11,251 nt of DNA from Gammaproteobacteria bacterium (GTDB lineage: Bacteria; Pseudomonadota; Gammaproteobacteria; Xanthomonadales; Xanthomonadaceae): assembly GCA_025360985.1 (NCBI GenBank), contig JANYBA010000019.1:1-11251 (forward strand). The letters run 5' to 3'. The notes beneath the pieces were generated by a model, which was given only the letters and a program-made list of their open reading frames with translations, ran no database searches and had not been told where the DNA came from. The position numbers and the translations under genes are program-made. Shown piece after piece: positions 1 to 6,521 of the stretch; within the stretch, counting starts at the first letter, position 1; each line of letters opens with the position of its first letter.

Positions 1-1
1 C

Positions 2-613
2 TCACTCAAGGCGCTCGGCGTGGATCCGCTGGTGCACGACTTGCGCTTCGTCGAGGACAACTGGGAATCGCCGACGCTCGGCGCCTGGGGCCTGGGTTGG
101 GAAGTGTGGTTGAACGGCATGGAAGTCACCCAGTTCACCTATTTCCAGCAGGCCGGCGGCCTCGAATGCCGGCCGGTCACCGGCGAAATCACTTACGGGC
201 TCGAGCGCCTGGCGATGTACCTGCAGAACGTCGACAACGTTTTCGACCTGGTCTGGACGGTCGGCCCGCAGGGCCCGGTGACGTATCGCGACGTCTACCA
301 CCAGAACGAAGTCGAACAGAGCGCCTACAACTTCGAACACGCCAATGTCGACGTGCTGTTCCGGCGTTTCGATGAATACGAGGCCGAAGCGCACAAGCTG
401 GTCGGCCTCGGCCTGCCGCTGCCGGCCTACGACCAGGTCTGCAAGGCTTCGCATTCGTTCAACCTGCTCGATGCCCGCCGGGCGATTTCGGTGACCGAAC
501 GCCAGCGCTACATCCTGCGCGTGCGCACGCTCTCGCGCGCCGTCGCCGAGGCTTACTACGCACAGCGCGAGAAGCTCGGCTTCCCGAATTGCAGGAAAGA
601 GGCGGCGGCATGA
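2..613 (+). CDS. glyQ: Glycyl-tRNA synthetase alpha subunit, 3' part (5' end outside window)
   Basis: This is the alpha subunit of the bacterial alpha2beta2 glycyl-tRNA synthetase, which activates glycine with ATP and, with the beta subunit, charges tRNA-Gly in the cytoplasm. The frame is open from base 2, and 203 codons precede the TGA at 611-613, so about the last two thirds of a roughly 300-residue family protein is present. The class II catalytic core is visible: the stretch containing [20 protein letters not shown] and the following [10 protein letters not shown] belong to the motif 2 region, and [13 protein letters not shown] is the motif 3 region with its conserved Arg. The C-terminal segment with [20 protein letters not shown] is typical of GlyQ. 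The stop codon overlaps the ATG of the cupin gene (ATGA, 610-613), so translation of the two is probably coupled. There is no sign of damage. Confidence 0.97.
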   Translation, partial: SLKALGVDPLVHDLRFVEDNWESPTLGAWGLGWEVWLNGMEVTQFTYFQQAGGLECRPVTGEITYGLERLAMYLQNVDNVFDLVWTVGPQGPVTYRDVYHQNEVEQSAYNFEHANVDVLFRRFDEYEAEAHKLVGLGLPLPAYDQVCKASHSFNLLDARRAISVTERQRYILRVRTLSRAVAEAYYAQREKLGFPNCRKEAAA

Positions 614-954
614 ATCCCTTGCCAAACCGCTTGACACCACAGACGCTGGCGCAACTGGCGGGCGGGAAATCGTCGCTCAAGTTGTTCGAACACGGCAGCC
701 TGGAAATCGAGATCTATCGCCCGTTCGGCGTCGACCAGCAAAAACCGCACCGGCGCGACGAGGTCTACGTGGTGATGTCGGGCAGCGGTGACTTCGTCTG
801 TGATGGCCAGCGCCGACCGTTCGCGCCGGGCGAGGTGTTGTTCGTGCCCGCGGGCATGGAGCATCGCTTCGAGGAATTCACCGTCGACTTCGCGACCTGG
901 GTGTTCTTCTACGGCCCCGATGGCGGCGAAGCCGCAAGCCAGGTCGGCGCATGA
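610..954 (+). CDS. Small single-domain cupin protein inside the glyQ-glyS operon
   Basis: A 114-residue protein forming one cupin beta-barrel. The first cupin motif is seen around His47 and Glu51 ([15 protein letters not shown]) and the second around Gly74 to His85 ([15 protein letters not shown]). His47, Glu51 and His85 could form a metal site; the usual second His of the HxH pair is not obvious, because the sequence reads H-R-R. The ATG at 610 is chosen because it overlaps the glyQ stop and follows a purine-rich GGAAAGAGG at 594-602. A TTG at 589 in the same frame is less likely. The stop overlaps the glyS ATG (951-954), so the gene sits between the two synthetase subunits with no spacer. 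No signal peptide is seen, so it is probably cytosolic. The family gives no specific substrate. It could be a small-molecule-binding or isomerase-type cupin, and a link to glycine or tRNA charging is only suggested by position. Confidence 0.9.
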   Translation: MNPLPNRLTPQTLAQLAGGKSSLKLFEHGSLEIEIYRPFGVDQQKPHRRDEVYVVMSGSGDFVCDGQRRPFAPGEVLFVPAGMEHRFEEFTVDFATWVFFYGPDGGEAASQVGA

Positions 955-3026
955 ATTCGAGCCAGTCCCTGCTGATCGAGATCGGAACCGAGGAATTGCC
1001 GCCGAAGGCGCTGCCGGAACTGGCGCGGGCCTTTTTCGACGGCGTGCTCGCCGGGCTAGGCAAACGCGGCCTGGCCTTCGATCAAGAGGGTGCGCGACCG
1101 CTGTATTCGCCGCGGCGGCTGGCGGTGTTCGTGCCCGGCGTCGCCAGCGAACAGCCGACGCAGGCTTCGGAAGTACTCGGACCCTACCTCAACGTCGGCT
1201 TGAACGCCGAGGGCCAGCCGACGCCGGCATTGCTGGGATTCGCCGCCAAGAATGGCGCGACCGTCGAACAACTGGGACGGACCACCGACAACAAGGGCGA
1301 GCGCTTCGTCGCGCGCAGCGAAAAACCGGGCGCCGCGACCAGCGCCTTGTTGCCGGAGATCGTTGCCGAAGCCCTGGCGAACCTGCCGGTGCCCAAGCCG
1401 ATGCGCTGGGGTGACCGCAATATTGCCTTCGTGCGCCCGGCGCATTGGCTGGTGTTGTTGTTCGGCGACCACGTAGTCCAGGCGGATATTCTGGGGCTGA
1501 AATCAGGCCACGTCAGCCGTGGTCATCGCTTTCACGCACCCGGGCCGGTCCCACTGTCGCGCCCGGAAGACTACGTCGACGCGCTGCGCAGCGCCTTCGT
1601 GCTGGTCGATCCGGACGAACGGCGCGCGCGCATCCGGGCCGAAATCGACGCCGCCGCCGCGCGCGCCGACGGCGTCGCGCAGGTGCCGGAAGCACTGCTG
1701 GAAGAAGTCAACGGCCTGGTCGAATGGCCGCGGGCGGTGCTGTGTTCGTTCGAGAGCGATTTCCTGCGCGTGCCGCAGGAAGCGCTGGTCCTGACCATGG
1801 AAACGAACCAGAAATTTTTCCCGGTGATCAATCGCGAGCATCGCCTGAGCGAACACTTCATCGGCATCGCCAACATCGAATCGAAAGACGTGGCCGAGGT
1901 GCGCAAGGGCTACGAGCGGGTGATCCGGCCGCGCTTCGCCGACGCGCAGTTCTTCTTCGACGCCGATTGCCGGCAGGGCCTGTCGGCGATGGCCGGCGGG
2001 CTGTCCGGCGTCACCTACCAGCAGAAACTCGGTAGTTATGCCGACAAGACCGCGCGCGTCGTGACGCTGGTGGTGGCGATCGCCGGCGAAGTCGGCGTCG
2101 ACCGGGACGCCGCCGGCAAGGCCGCGAGCCTGGCCAAGGCCGACCTGCGGTCGCGCCTGGTCGGCGAGTTTCCGGAATTGCAGGGCATCGCCGGGCGCTA
2201 CTACGCCAGCGCCCAGGGCGAGACCGGCGAAGTCGCCGACGCCATCGACCACGCCTACATGCCGCGCTTTTCCGGCGACGCCATCGCGCCGACCAAGCTC
2301 GGCCAGGTGCTGGCGATCGCCGAACGCCTGGATACGCTGGCCGGCGGATTCGCGGCCGGCCTGAAACCGACCGGCAGCAAGGATCCGTTCGCGCTGCGTC
2401 GGCACGCGCTCGGCTTGGCGCGCACGCTGATCGAAGGCAATATGGAGCTCGACCTGCCCGCGACGCTCGAACGCGCCGTTCGCCAACTGCCTTCGGGCCT
2501 GGGCGCCGATGCCCGCGAGATCCACGACTTCGTGCTCGATCGCCTGCGCGGCTACTACGCCGAGCAGGGCTGTACCGGCGCGCAGTTCGACGCCGTCGCC
2601 GAATTGCGCCCAGCCTCGTTGCTCGATTTTGATCGCCGCCTAAAAGCTGTAGCCGAATTCGCTCAACTGCCGGAAGCCGAGGCGCTCGCCGCCGCCAACA
2701 AGCGCATCCGCAACATCCTGAAGAAAGCCGAGGGCACGATTGCCGCGCAGGTGGATCCGCAACTGCTGGTCGAGCCGGCCGAACGCGCGCTCGACGACGC
2801 GGTCAACGCCGCCATCGCCGAGACCGATCCGCTGCTCGCCGCGCGCGATTACGTCGGCGTGCTCAAGCGACTGGCGGCCTTGCGCGCGCCGGTCGACGCT
2901 TTTTTCGACGGCGTGATGGTGATGGCCGAAGACGCCGCCGTGCGCGGCAATCGCCTGGCCCTGCTCAAGCGCCTGGCCGATCGCTTCGCCGCCGTCGCCG
3001 AAGTGGCGTTGCTGGCGCAAGGCTAG
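951..3026 (+). CDS. glyS: Glycyl-tRNA synthetase beta subunit
   Basis: The 691-residue beta subunit of tetrameric glycyl-tRNA synthetase is needed for tRNA-Gly recognition. Its length closely matches the usual size of about 690. The N-terminus LLIEIGTEELPPKAL is diagnostic for GlyS. Other conserved landmarks are METNQKFFPVI from residue 283, RPRFADAQFFFDAD, KADLRSRLVGEFPELQG, SKDPFALRR at about 476-484, KRIRNILKKAEG, and the C-terminal anticodon-binding segment beginning FFDGVMVMAEDAAVRGNRL at residue 651. The ATG at 951 overlaps the cupin stop and places this N-terminal motif correctly. It is the last gene of the visible glyQ-cupin-glyS operon and is followed within about 25 bp by a strong hairpin terminator shared with the convergent esterase gene. 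The frame is intact. Confidence 0.98.
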   Translation: MNSSQSLLIEIGTEELPPKALPELARAFFDGVLAGLGKRGLAFDQEGARPLYSPRRLAVFVPGVASEQPTQASEVLGPYLNVGLNAEGQPTPALLGFAAKNGATVEQLGRTTDNKGERFVARSEKPGAATSALLPEIVAEALANLPVPKPMRWGDRNIAFVRPAHWLVLLFGDHVVQADILGLKSGHVSRGHRFHAPGPVPLSRPEDYVDALRSAFVLVDPDERRARIRAEIDAAAARADGVAQVPEALLEEVNGLVEWPRAVLCSFESDFLRVPQEALVLTMETNQKFFPVINREHRLSEHFIGIANIESKDVAEVRKGYERVIRPRFADAQFFFDADCRQGLSAMAGGLSGVTYQQKLGSYADKTARVVTLVVAIAGEVGVDRDAAGKAASLAKADLRSRLVGEFPELQGIAGRYYASAQGETGEVADAIDHAYMPRFSGDAIAPTKLGQVLAIAERLDTLAGGFAAGLKPTGSKDPFALRRHALGLARTLIEGNMELDLPATLERAVRQLPSGLGADAREIHDFVLDRLRGYYAEQGCTGAQFDAVAELRPASLLDFDRRLKAVAEFAQLPEAEALAAANKRIRNILKKAEGTIAAQVDPQLLVEPAERALDDAVNAAIAETDPLLAARDYVGVLKRLAALRAPVDAFFDGVMVMAEDAAVRGNRLALLKRLADRFAAVAEVALLAQG

Positions 3027-3048
3027 CGCTTCCAACAAGGGACAAAGA

Positions 3049-3074
3049 AAAACGCCGCCCGAAGGCGGCGTTTT
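3049..3074. terminator. Bidirectional Rho-independent terminator between glyS and the esterase gene
   Basis: A perfect 11-bp stem (AAAACGCCGCC pairing with GGCGGCGTTTT) closes a CGAA tetraloop at 3060-3063. The plus strand ends in TTTT (3071-3074). The minus strand ends in TTTTT, because bases 3048-3052 are AAAAA. It lies 22 bp after the glyS stop and 21 bp after the convergent esterase stop, so one hairpin can end both transcripts. Confidence 0.9.
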
Positions 3075-3095
3075 CGTTGCTGCGTTGTCGCTCGA

Positions 3096-5489
3096 TCAGT
3101 TCTGGACGTCCAACTCGGTGCGGCGGTTGTTGGCGCGGCCTTCCTTGGTGTCGTTGGTATCGATCGGCTTGCTCTCGCCAAAACCTTGCGGACCAATCAG
3201 GCGGCCGGCGTCGATGCCGTGGCCGGTCAGGTAGTCGAACACGGTGCGGGCGCGACGCTCGGACAGGCCCTGGTTGTACTGCTCGCTGCCGACCGAATCG
3301 GTGTGGCCGGCGACGGCGACTTTCAGTTCCGGATACTTGGTCAAGATCGCCACGGCCTCGTCGAGGATCGCCACCGCGTCGGGACGCAGCGTCGCCTTGT
3401 CGAAGTCGAAGTTCACGCCCTTCAGGTCGATCGTCAGCGGCACCGGGCAACCGTCCGGACCCACGGCCTGGCCCGCGGTCGAATCCGGGCACTTGTCGTC
3501 GCAGTTGTTGATGGCGTCGCCGTCGTCGTCGAGGTCGGCGCAGGTCTTCTCCGGCGCCGGCGCCGGCGTCGGCTCGGCTTCAGCGACCGGTTCCGGTGCC
3601 GGCTTGCCGAAGGCTTTGCGCAGCTCGAAGTTGACGGCGTTGCGTTCCTGGCTGTCGTCGCTGAAGCGGCCGCTGTAGCTGAACAGCAGGTCCATGCTGT
3701 CGTTGACGGCGTAGGCAAAGCCGGCCTCCGCTTCGCCCCAATGGTCGGACGGAGCGAAGCCGTTCATGGTGAAGTGGCCGTTCATGGTGTTCGATCCGGC
3801 CTGCACGCGGGTCACGTCGTTCTTGCCTTCGTGGGCGTAGCTCAGGCGCGCGAACGGCTTGAAGCTGCCGCCCGTCCCCTGCAGCTGGTAGCCGATGCGA
3901 CCGACTTCCGACTTGCGTTCGAAACCGGAGAACCACATCGAGGTGCTGTCGGTGCCGTCCTCGGCATAACCATCGACCTTGACGCGCTGCCAGGCGAACG
4001 AGACGAACGGGCCGTGGTGGAAGCTGTCCGAGCCCCAGACCAAGCCGCCGCCGAGTTCGGCGCCCCAGTGGCTGGCCGTGGTGTTGCCGGTCTCGATGCG
4101 GGTGGTCGGCCCGAACACGATGCCGCGGTTGACGTCGAAGTTGCCGGTGCCGGCCGAGAGGATGCCGGTGATGAAACCGATCTCGCCGATGTCGAACGAG
4201 CCGTAGGCGGAAGCCAGGACGTCACGACCGTTCAGGCGGGCGCCGCCGGTGCGGCTGTTGGAACCGCCAAAGCTGATGGCGCCGCCGTAGGTGAAGTTGC
4301 CGCTGTTCTTGACGTCGGCGCCGAAGGTGGCGGTGATCTGGTTGGATTCGAGCTCGCCGGTGTTGGCGGCGGCATCGAACTTCTGCTTGCCGTATTGCAG
4401 GCGGGCGTAGCCGTTGGCCTCGTTGTTGCTGCGATCCTGGCCGTGTTCGTTGAACAGTTCGCCATTGATGGTGGCGCTGTGGTTGTCGTAGAGCTCGAGC
4501 GGCAATTCGCCGACGAACGAGACCTGGCCGGGCGCGGCGAGTGTCGAGACGACCGCGCGCGCCAGCATCCGGTGCGCAGCGCCGGTCGGATGCACGCCGT
4601 CGGCGAAGAAGTAGCTGTTGTTGGCGTCCGGGCTGACGTAGCTTGCCGGCGTGCAGAACAGCGAACTGACGGTGCAGGCAGTGCCGGTGACGTTGCTGAA
4701 TCCGAACGCGCCCGGGTTGGCCAGCACTTCGTTGACCAGGGCGTAGGCGTTGATCGGGATGATGCCGTCGCCGAGCACGGCCAGGCCGCCGTTGAGGGTC
4801 TGGTTGTAGACGAAGACCAGGCCGGAGACCGAGCTCGAACCCGCGGGCCCGAGGCTGGTGCCGAACGGCGTCTTGCCAATGTCGGGCAGGTTGAGCACGA
4901 CGATGTAGCGGGCGCCCGCCGCTTGCAGCGCGCCGACTTCGCCGACCGCCATGAGCGCCGATGCGCCGGTGAACGCCTGCGCCTGCGCGCCGTTGATCAG
5001 GCTGCCGCCGGCCCAGGTCACGTAATTGAAGATGTCGTTCGCGCCCGCCCAATAGGTGTAGAGCGCGTTGCCGTCGGCGTGGCCGCTGTTGCCGGCCAGG
5101 TAAGTGCCGATCTGCTGCTGCACCGACTGGCAGGGCAGCGACGAAGGTACGCAAGCGACCTGGTTGTAGGGGAAGAACGGCAGTGGCGGGGTTACGCCCG
5201 GGATGGCGAAGGCGGTGGGGGCGCCGCCCCAGGCGTAGTCGGTGCCGCCGGCGTTGGCCGCGGTCTGCGTGTAACCGAAGGCCTGCGCCAGGACCTGCGT
5301 CCAGACATCGTCCGGATTGGTCGTGAAGCTGCCAGCGCCGAAGGAAAACGGACCGAGCGCAGCGTACTGGCCGGCATCCGACAGGCTGTCGCCGAAACTG
5401 ATGACGCCGGAAAATTCCTGGGCCTGGGCGACCGAGGCACCAGCCAGGCCAAGGGCGAGCGCACCGGCGAGAGCGGAAAGGCGGGGCAT
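3096..5489 (-). CDS. GDSL esterase / outer-membrane barrel / TSP3-like / OmpA peptidoglycan-binding fusion protein
   Basis: A 797-residue exported protein with four parts. Residues 1-23 form a signal peptide with likely cleavage at AQA/QE. Residues ~25-320 are an SGNH/GDSL esterase: nucleophile Ser35 in GDSLSDAG, GAND block with Asn151, and Asp297/His300 in DGVH. Residues ~330-628 look like a beta-barrel, ending in an alternating strand closed by Phe627, as in autotransporter and OmpA-type barrels. Residues 629-649 are a Pro/Ala/Glu linker, 650-681 a Cys- and Asp-rich segment resembling a thrombospondin type 3 calcium repeat, and ~688-797 an OmpA-family domain with Asp731 and Arg746 at the diaminopimelate-binding positions. 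The inferred topology is an esterase outside or in the outer leaflet, a barrel in the outer membrane and OmpA gripping peptidoglycan. Cys pairs 113/120 and 272/279 may form disulfides. The start at 5489 is set by a perfect AGGAGGT; an upstream in-frame start at 5555 would spoil the signal peptide. EstA-like autotransporters normally end at the barrel. Confidence 0.92.
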   Translation of the reverse strand: MPRLSALAGALALGLAGASVAQAQEFSGVISFGDSLSDAGQYAALGPFSFGAGSFTTNPDDVWTQVLAQAFGYTQTAANAGGTDYAWGGAPTAFAIPGVTPPLPFFPYNQVACVPSSLPCQSVQQQIGTYLAGNSGHADGNALYTYWAGANDIFNYVTWAGGSLINGAQAQAFTGASALMAVGEVGALQAAGARYIVVLNLPDIGKTPFGTSLGPAGSSSVSGLVFVYNQTLNGGLAVLGDGIIPINAYALVNEVLANPGAFGFSNVTGTACTVSSLFCTPASYVSPDANNSYFFADGVHPTGAAHRMLARAVVSTLAAPGQVSFVGELPLELYDNHSATINGELFNEHGQDRSNNEANGYARLQYGKQKFDAAANTGELESNQITATFGADVKNSGNFTYGGAISFGGSNSRTGGARLNGRDVLASAYGSFDIGEIGFITGILSAGTGNFDVNRGIVFGPTTRIETGNTTASHWGAELGGGLVWGSDSFHHGPFVSFAWQRVKVDGYAEDGTDSTSMWFSGFERKSEVGRIGYQLQGTGGSFKPFARLSYAHEGKNDVTRVQAGSNTMNGHFTMNGFAPSDHWGEAEAGFAYAVNDSMDLLFSYSGRFSDDSQERNAVNFELRKAFGKPAPEPVAEAEPTPAPAPEKTCADLDDDGDAINNCDDKCPDSTAGQAVGPDGCPVPLTIDLKGVNFDFDKATLRPDAVAILDEAVAILTKYPELKVAVAGHTDSVGSEQYNQGLSERRARTVFDYLTGHGIDAGRLIGPQGFGESKPIDTNDTKEGRANNRRTELDVQN

Positions 5490-5624
5490 AACGACCTCCT
5501 GGGTCGGTTGGGCGAAAAAGTGTAAAGAACACCTTAAACCAAGTCTCGCGTCCATACCATAGGGGATGGAGCATTTCTGGCAGGGTCGCCGTAACGTTTC
5601 CGCGACTGGCGCGTAAAGGTGGGC
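5490..5624. promoter_or_regulatory. Divergent regulatory region between the esterase and sigma-factor genes
   Basis: This 135-bp spacer must carry promoters for both genes. On the plus strand GTAACG (5591-5596), a 15-bp spacer and CGTAAA (5612-5617) resemble the -35/-10 layout of ECF promoters, but they lie so close to the sigma ATG at 5625 that the transcript would be nearly leaderless. On the minus strand TATGGT (5556-5561) and TAAGGT (5531-5536) are possible -10 boxes for the esterase, without a convincing -35. GTAACGTTTC (5591-5600) centres on the palindrome AACGTT and could be a binding site. All of these are weak readings by eye. Confidence 0.35.
5494..5500 (-). promoter_or_regulatory. 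Shine-Dalgarno site that fixes the esterase start
   Basis: On the minus strand the sequence reads AGGAGGT, then CGTT, then the ATG whose first base is 5489. This consensus ribosome binding site supports the 797-residue product beginning MPRLSALAGA over the 22-codon-longer reading from 5555, which has no comparable site. Confidence 0.9.
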
Positions 5625-6134
5625 ATGGCAAGCGAATCAAGCTTCAGTGAAATCTACCGGCAGCATTCCGCGGCCGTGTTCCGCCTGGCTTGGCTGCTGT
5701 GCGGAAATCGCAGCGATGCCGAAGACCTGACCGCCGATACCTTCGCCCGGGCCTTGGCGAGCGCCGGCGACATCCGGCAAGAAACCGTGCGCAGTTACCT
5801 GTACGCGATCGTCCGGAACCTGGTGGCTTCGCGCCAGCGCCGGCCGTCCGTCGAAGTGTTCGGCGAGCCGGAGTGGCTGGATCAGGCGGCGGACGCCGAG
5901 CCCGGTCCCGAACAACGCCTGGAATTGCGCCAGCACCTGGCCCGGACCAGCGCCGGACTGGATCGGCTGGGGGAGCGCGATCGCCAGGTGCTCCTGCTGC
6001 ACGGCCTGGATGGCATGGATTCCCGGCAAATCGCCGACGTCCTGGGGCTCGAGCCCGGCAACGTCCGCGTCCGCCTGCACCGCGCCCGGCGGCAACTCGC
6101 CGCCTGGCTTCAACCCTTGGGAGAACCGCAATGA
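5625..6134 (+). CDS. ECF-like RNA polymerase sigma factor
   Basis: A 169-residue two-domain sigma-70-family factor of extracytoplasmic-function size, which would direct RNA polymerase to a small set of promoters. Region 2 spans about residues 7-75 (FSEIYRQHSAAVFRLAWLLC, then DAEDLTADTFARAL and VRSYLYAIVRNLVASRQRR). Region 4 spans about 110-162 and contains a helix-turn-helix (RQIADVLGLEPGNVRVRLHR). No extra C-terminal domain is present. The ATG at 5625 is preferred over a GTG at 5619 because AAAGGTGG lies just upstream at 5615-5622 and overlaps that GTG. The stop overlaps the ATG of the next gene (6131-6134), the usual arrangement for a sigma/anti-sigma pair. It is transcribed away from the esterase-barrel gene across a 135-bp spacer, so that gene is a plausible target. 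The ECF subgroup cannot be assigned by eye. Confidence 0.92.
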   Translation: MASESSFSEIYRQHSAAVFRLAWLLCGNRSDAEDLTADTFARALASAGDIRQETVRSYLYAIVRNLVASRQRRPSVEVFGEPEWLDQAADAEPGPEQRLELRQHLARTSAGLDRLGERDRQVLLLHGLDGMDSRQIADVLGLEPGNVRVRLHRARRQLAAWLQPLGEPQ

Positions 6135-6514
6135 CCGTACACGAGAACGTCGTCCTCGACCTGCTGCCGTTGGTGCGCAGCGGCCAGGCCAGCAGCGAGA
6201 GCCGCAGCCTGGTGGAGGACTATCTGCAGGCGCATCCGCAACTGGCCGCCTACGCCGCGCTGATGCCCTCGCCCGACCCGGCGCTGGAGCTGGATGCCTT
6301 GCGACGGACCCGGCGCGTGGTCAGCCGCAGCGCCTGGCACAAGGGCATGGCGATCTTTTTCAGCCTGATGCCCTTGAGCTTCATCGTTGATGGGCACGGT
6401 TTCCGCTTCCTGTTCGCCGATTACCCCGTCGTGATGGTCGGGATGCTAGTCGCCGCCGCCGCCTTCTGGGCGCAAGTCATCCGCCACGACCGGCGCTGGT
6501 CGGCCCCGCGCTGA
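6131..6514 (+). CDS. Small two-helix membrane protein, probable anti-sigma factor
   Basis: A 127-residue protein. The cytosolic N-terminal ~65 residues (HENVVLDLLPLVRSGQAS, then LVEDYLQAHPQLAAY) resemble the anti-sigma domain of the zinc-finger anti-sigma class, in which a short helical bundle clamps the partner sigma factor. Here the His4 position is kept but there is no cysteine anywhere in the protein, so zinc binding of the HxxxCxxC type is not possible. Two hydrophobic segments follow, about 72-86 and 98-117, separated by a short loop, giving a hairpin with both ends in the cytoplasm. The start overlaps the sigma stop, so the two are made together. No periplasmic sensor domain is present, so any signal must act through the membrane segments or a partner. 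The role is inferred from gene order and the N-terminal pattern. An unrelated small membrane protein remains possible. Confidence 0.75.
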   Translation: MTVHENVVLDLLPLVRSGQASSESRSLVEDYLQAHPQLAAYAALMPSPDPALELDALRRTRRVVSRSAWHKGMAIFFSLMPLSFIVDGHGFRFLFADYPVVMVGMLVAAAAFWAQVIRHDRRWSAPR

Positions 6515-6521
6515 AAGCGGC

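Noticed and set aside
3186..5525. A 779-codon open frame on the plus strand across the esterase gene
   Set aside because: It is antisense to a gene with clear domains and a consensus ribosome site. Its product is low-complexity Val/Ala/Gly/Arg-rich, as expected when a GC-rich gene is read on the opposite strand. No start signal or domain was seen.
4222..5640. A 472-codon minus-strand open frame overlapping the esterase gene in another frame
   Set aside because: The product is Arg/Pro/Gln-rich and unlike any protein. The esterase frame has the catalytic motifs and the signal peptide.
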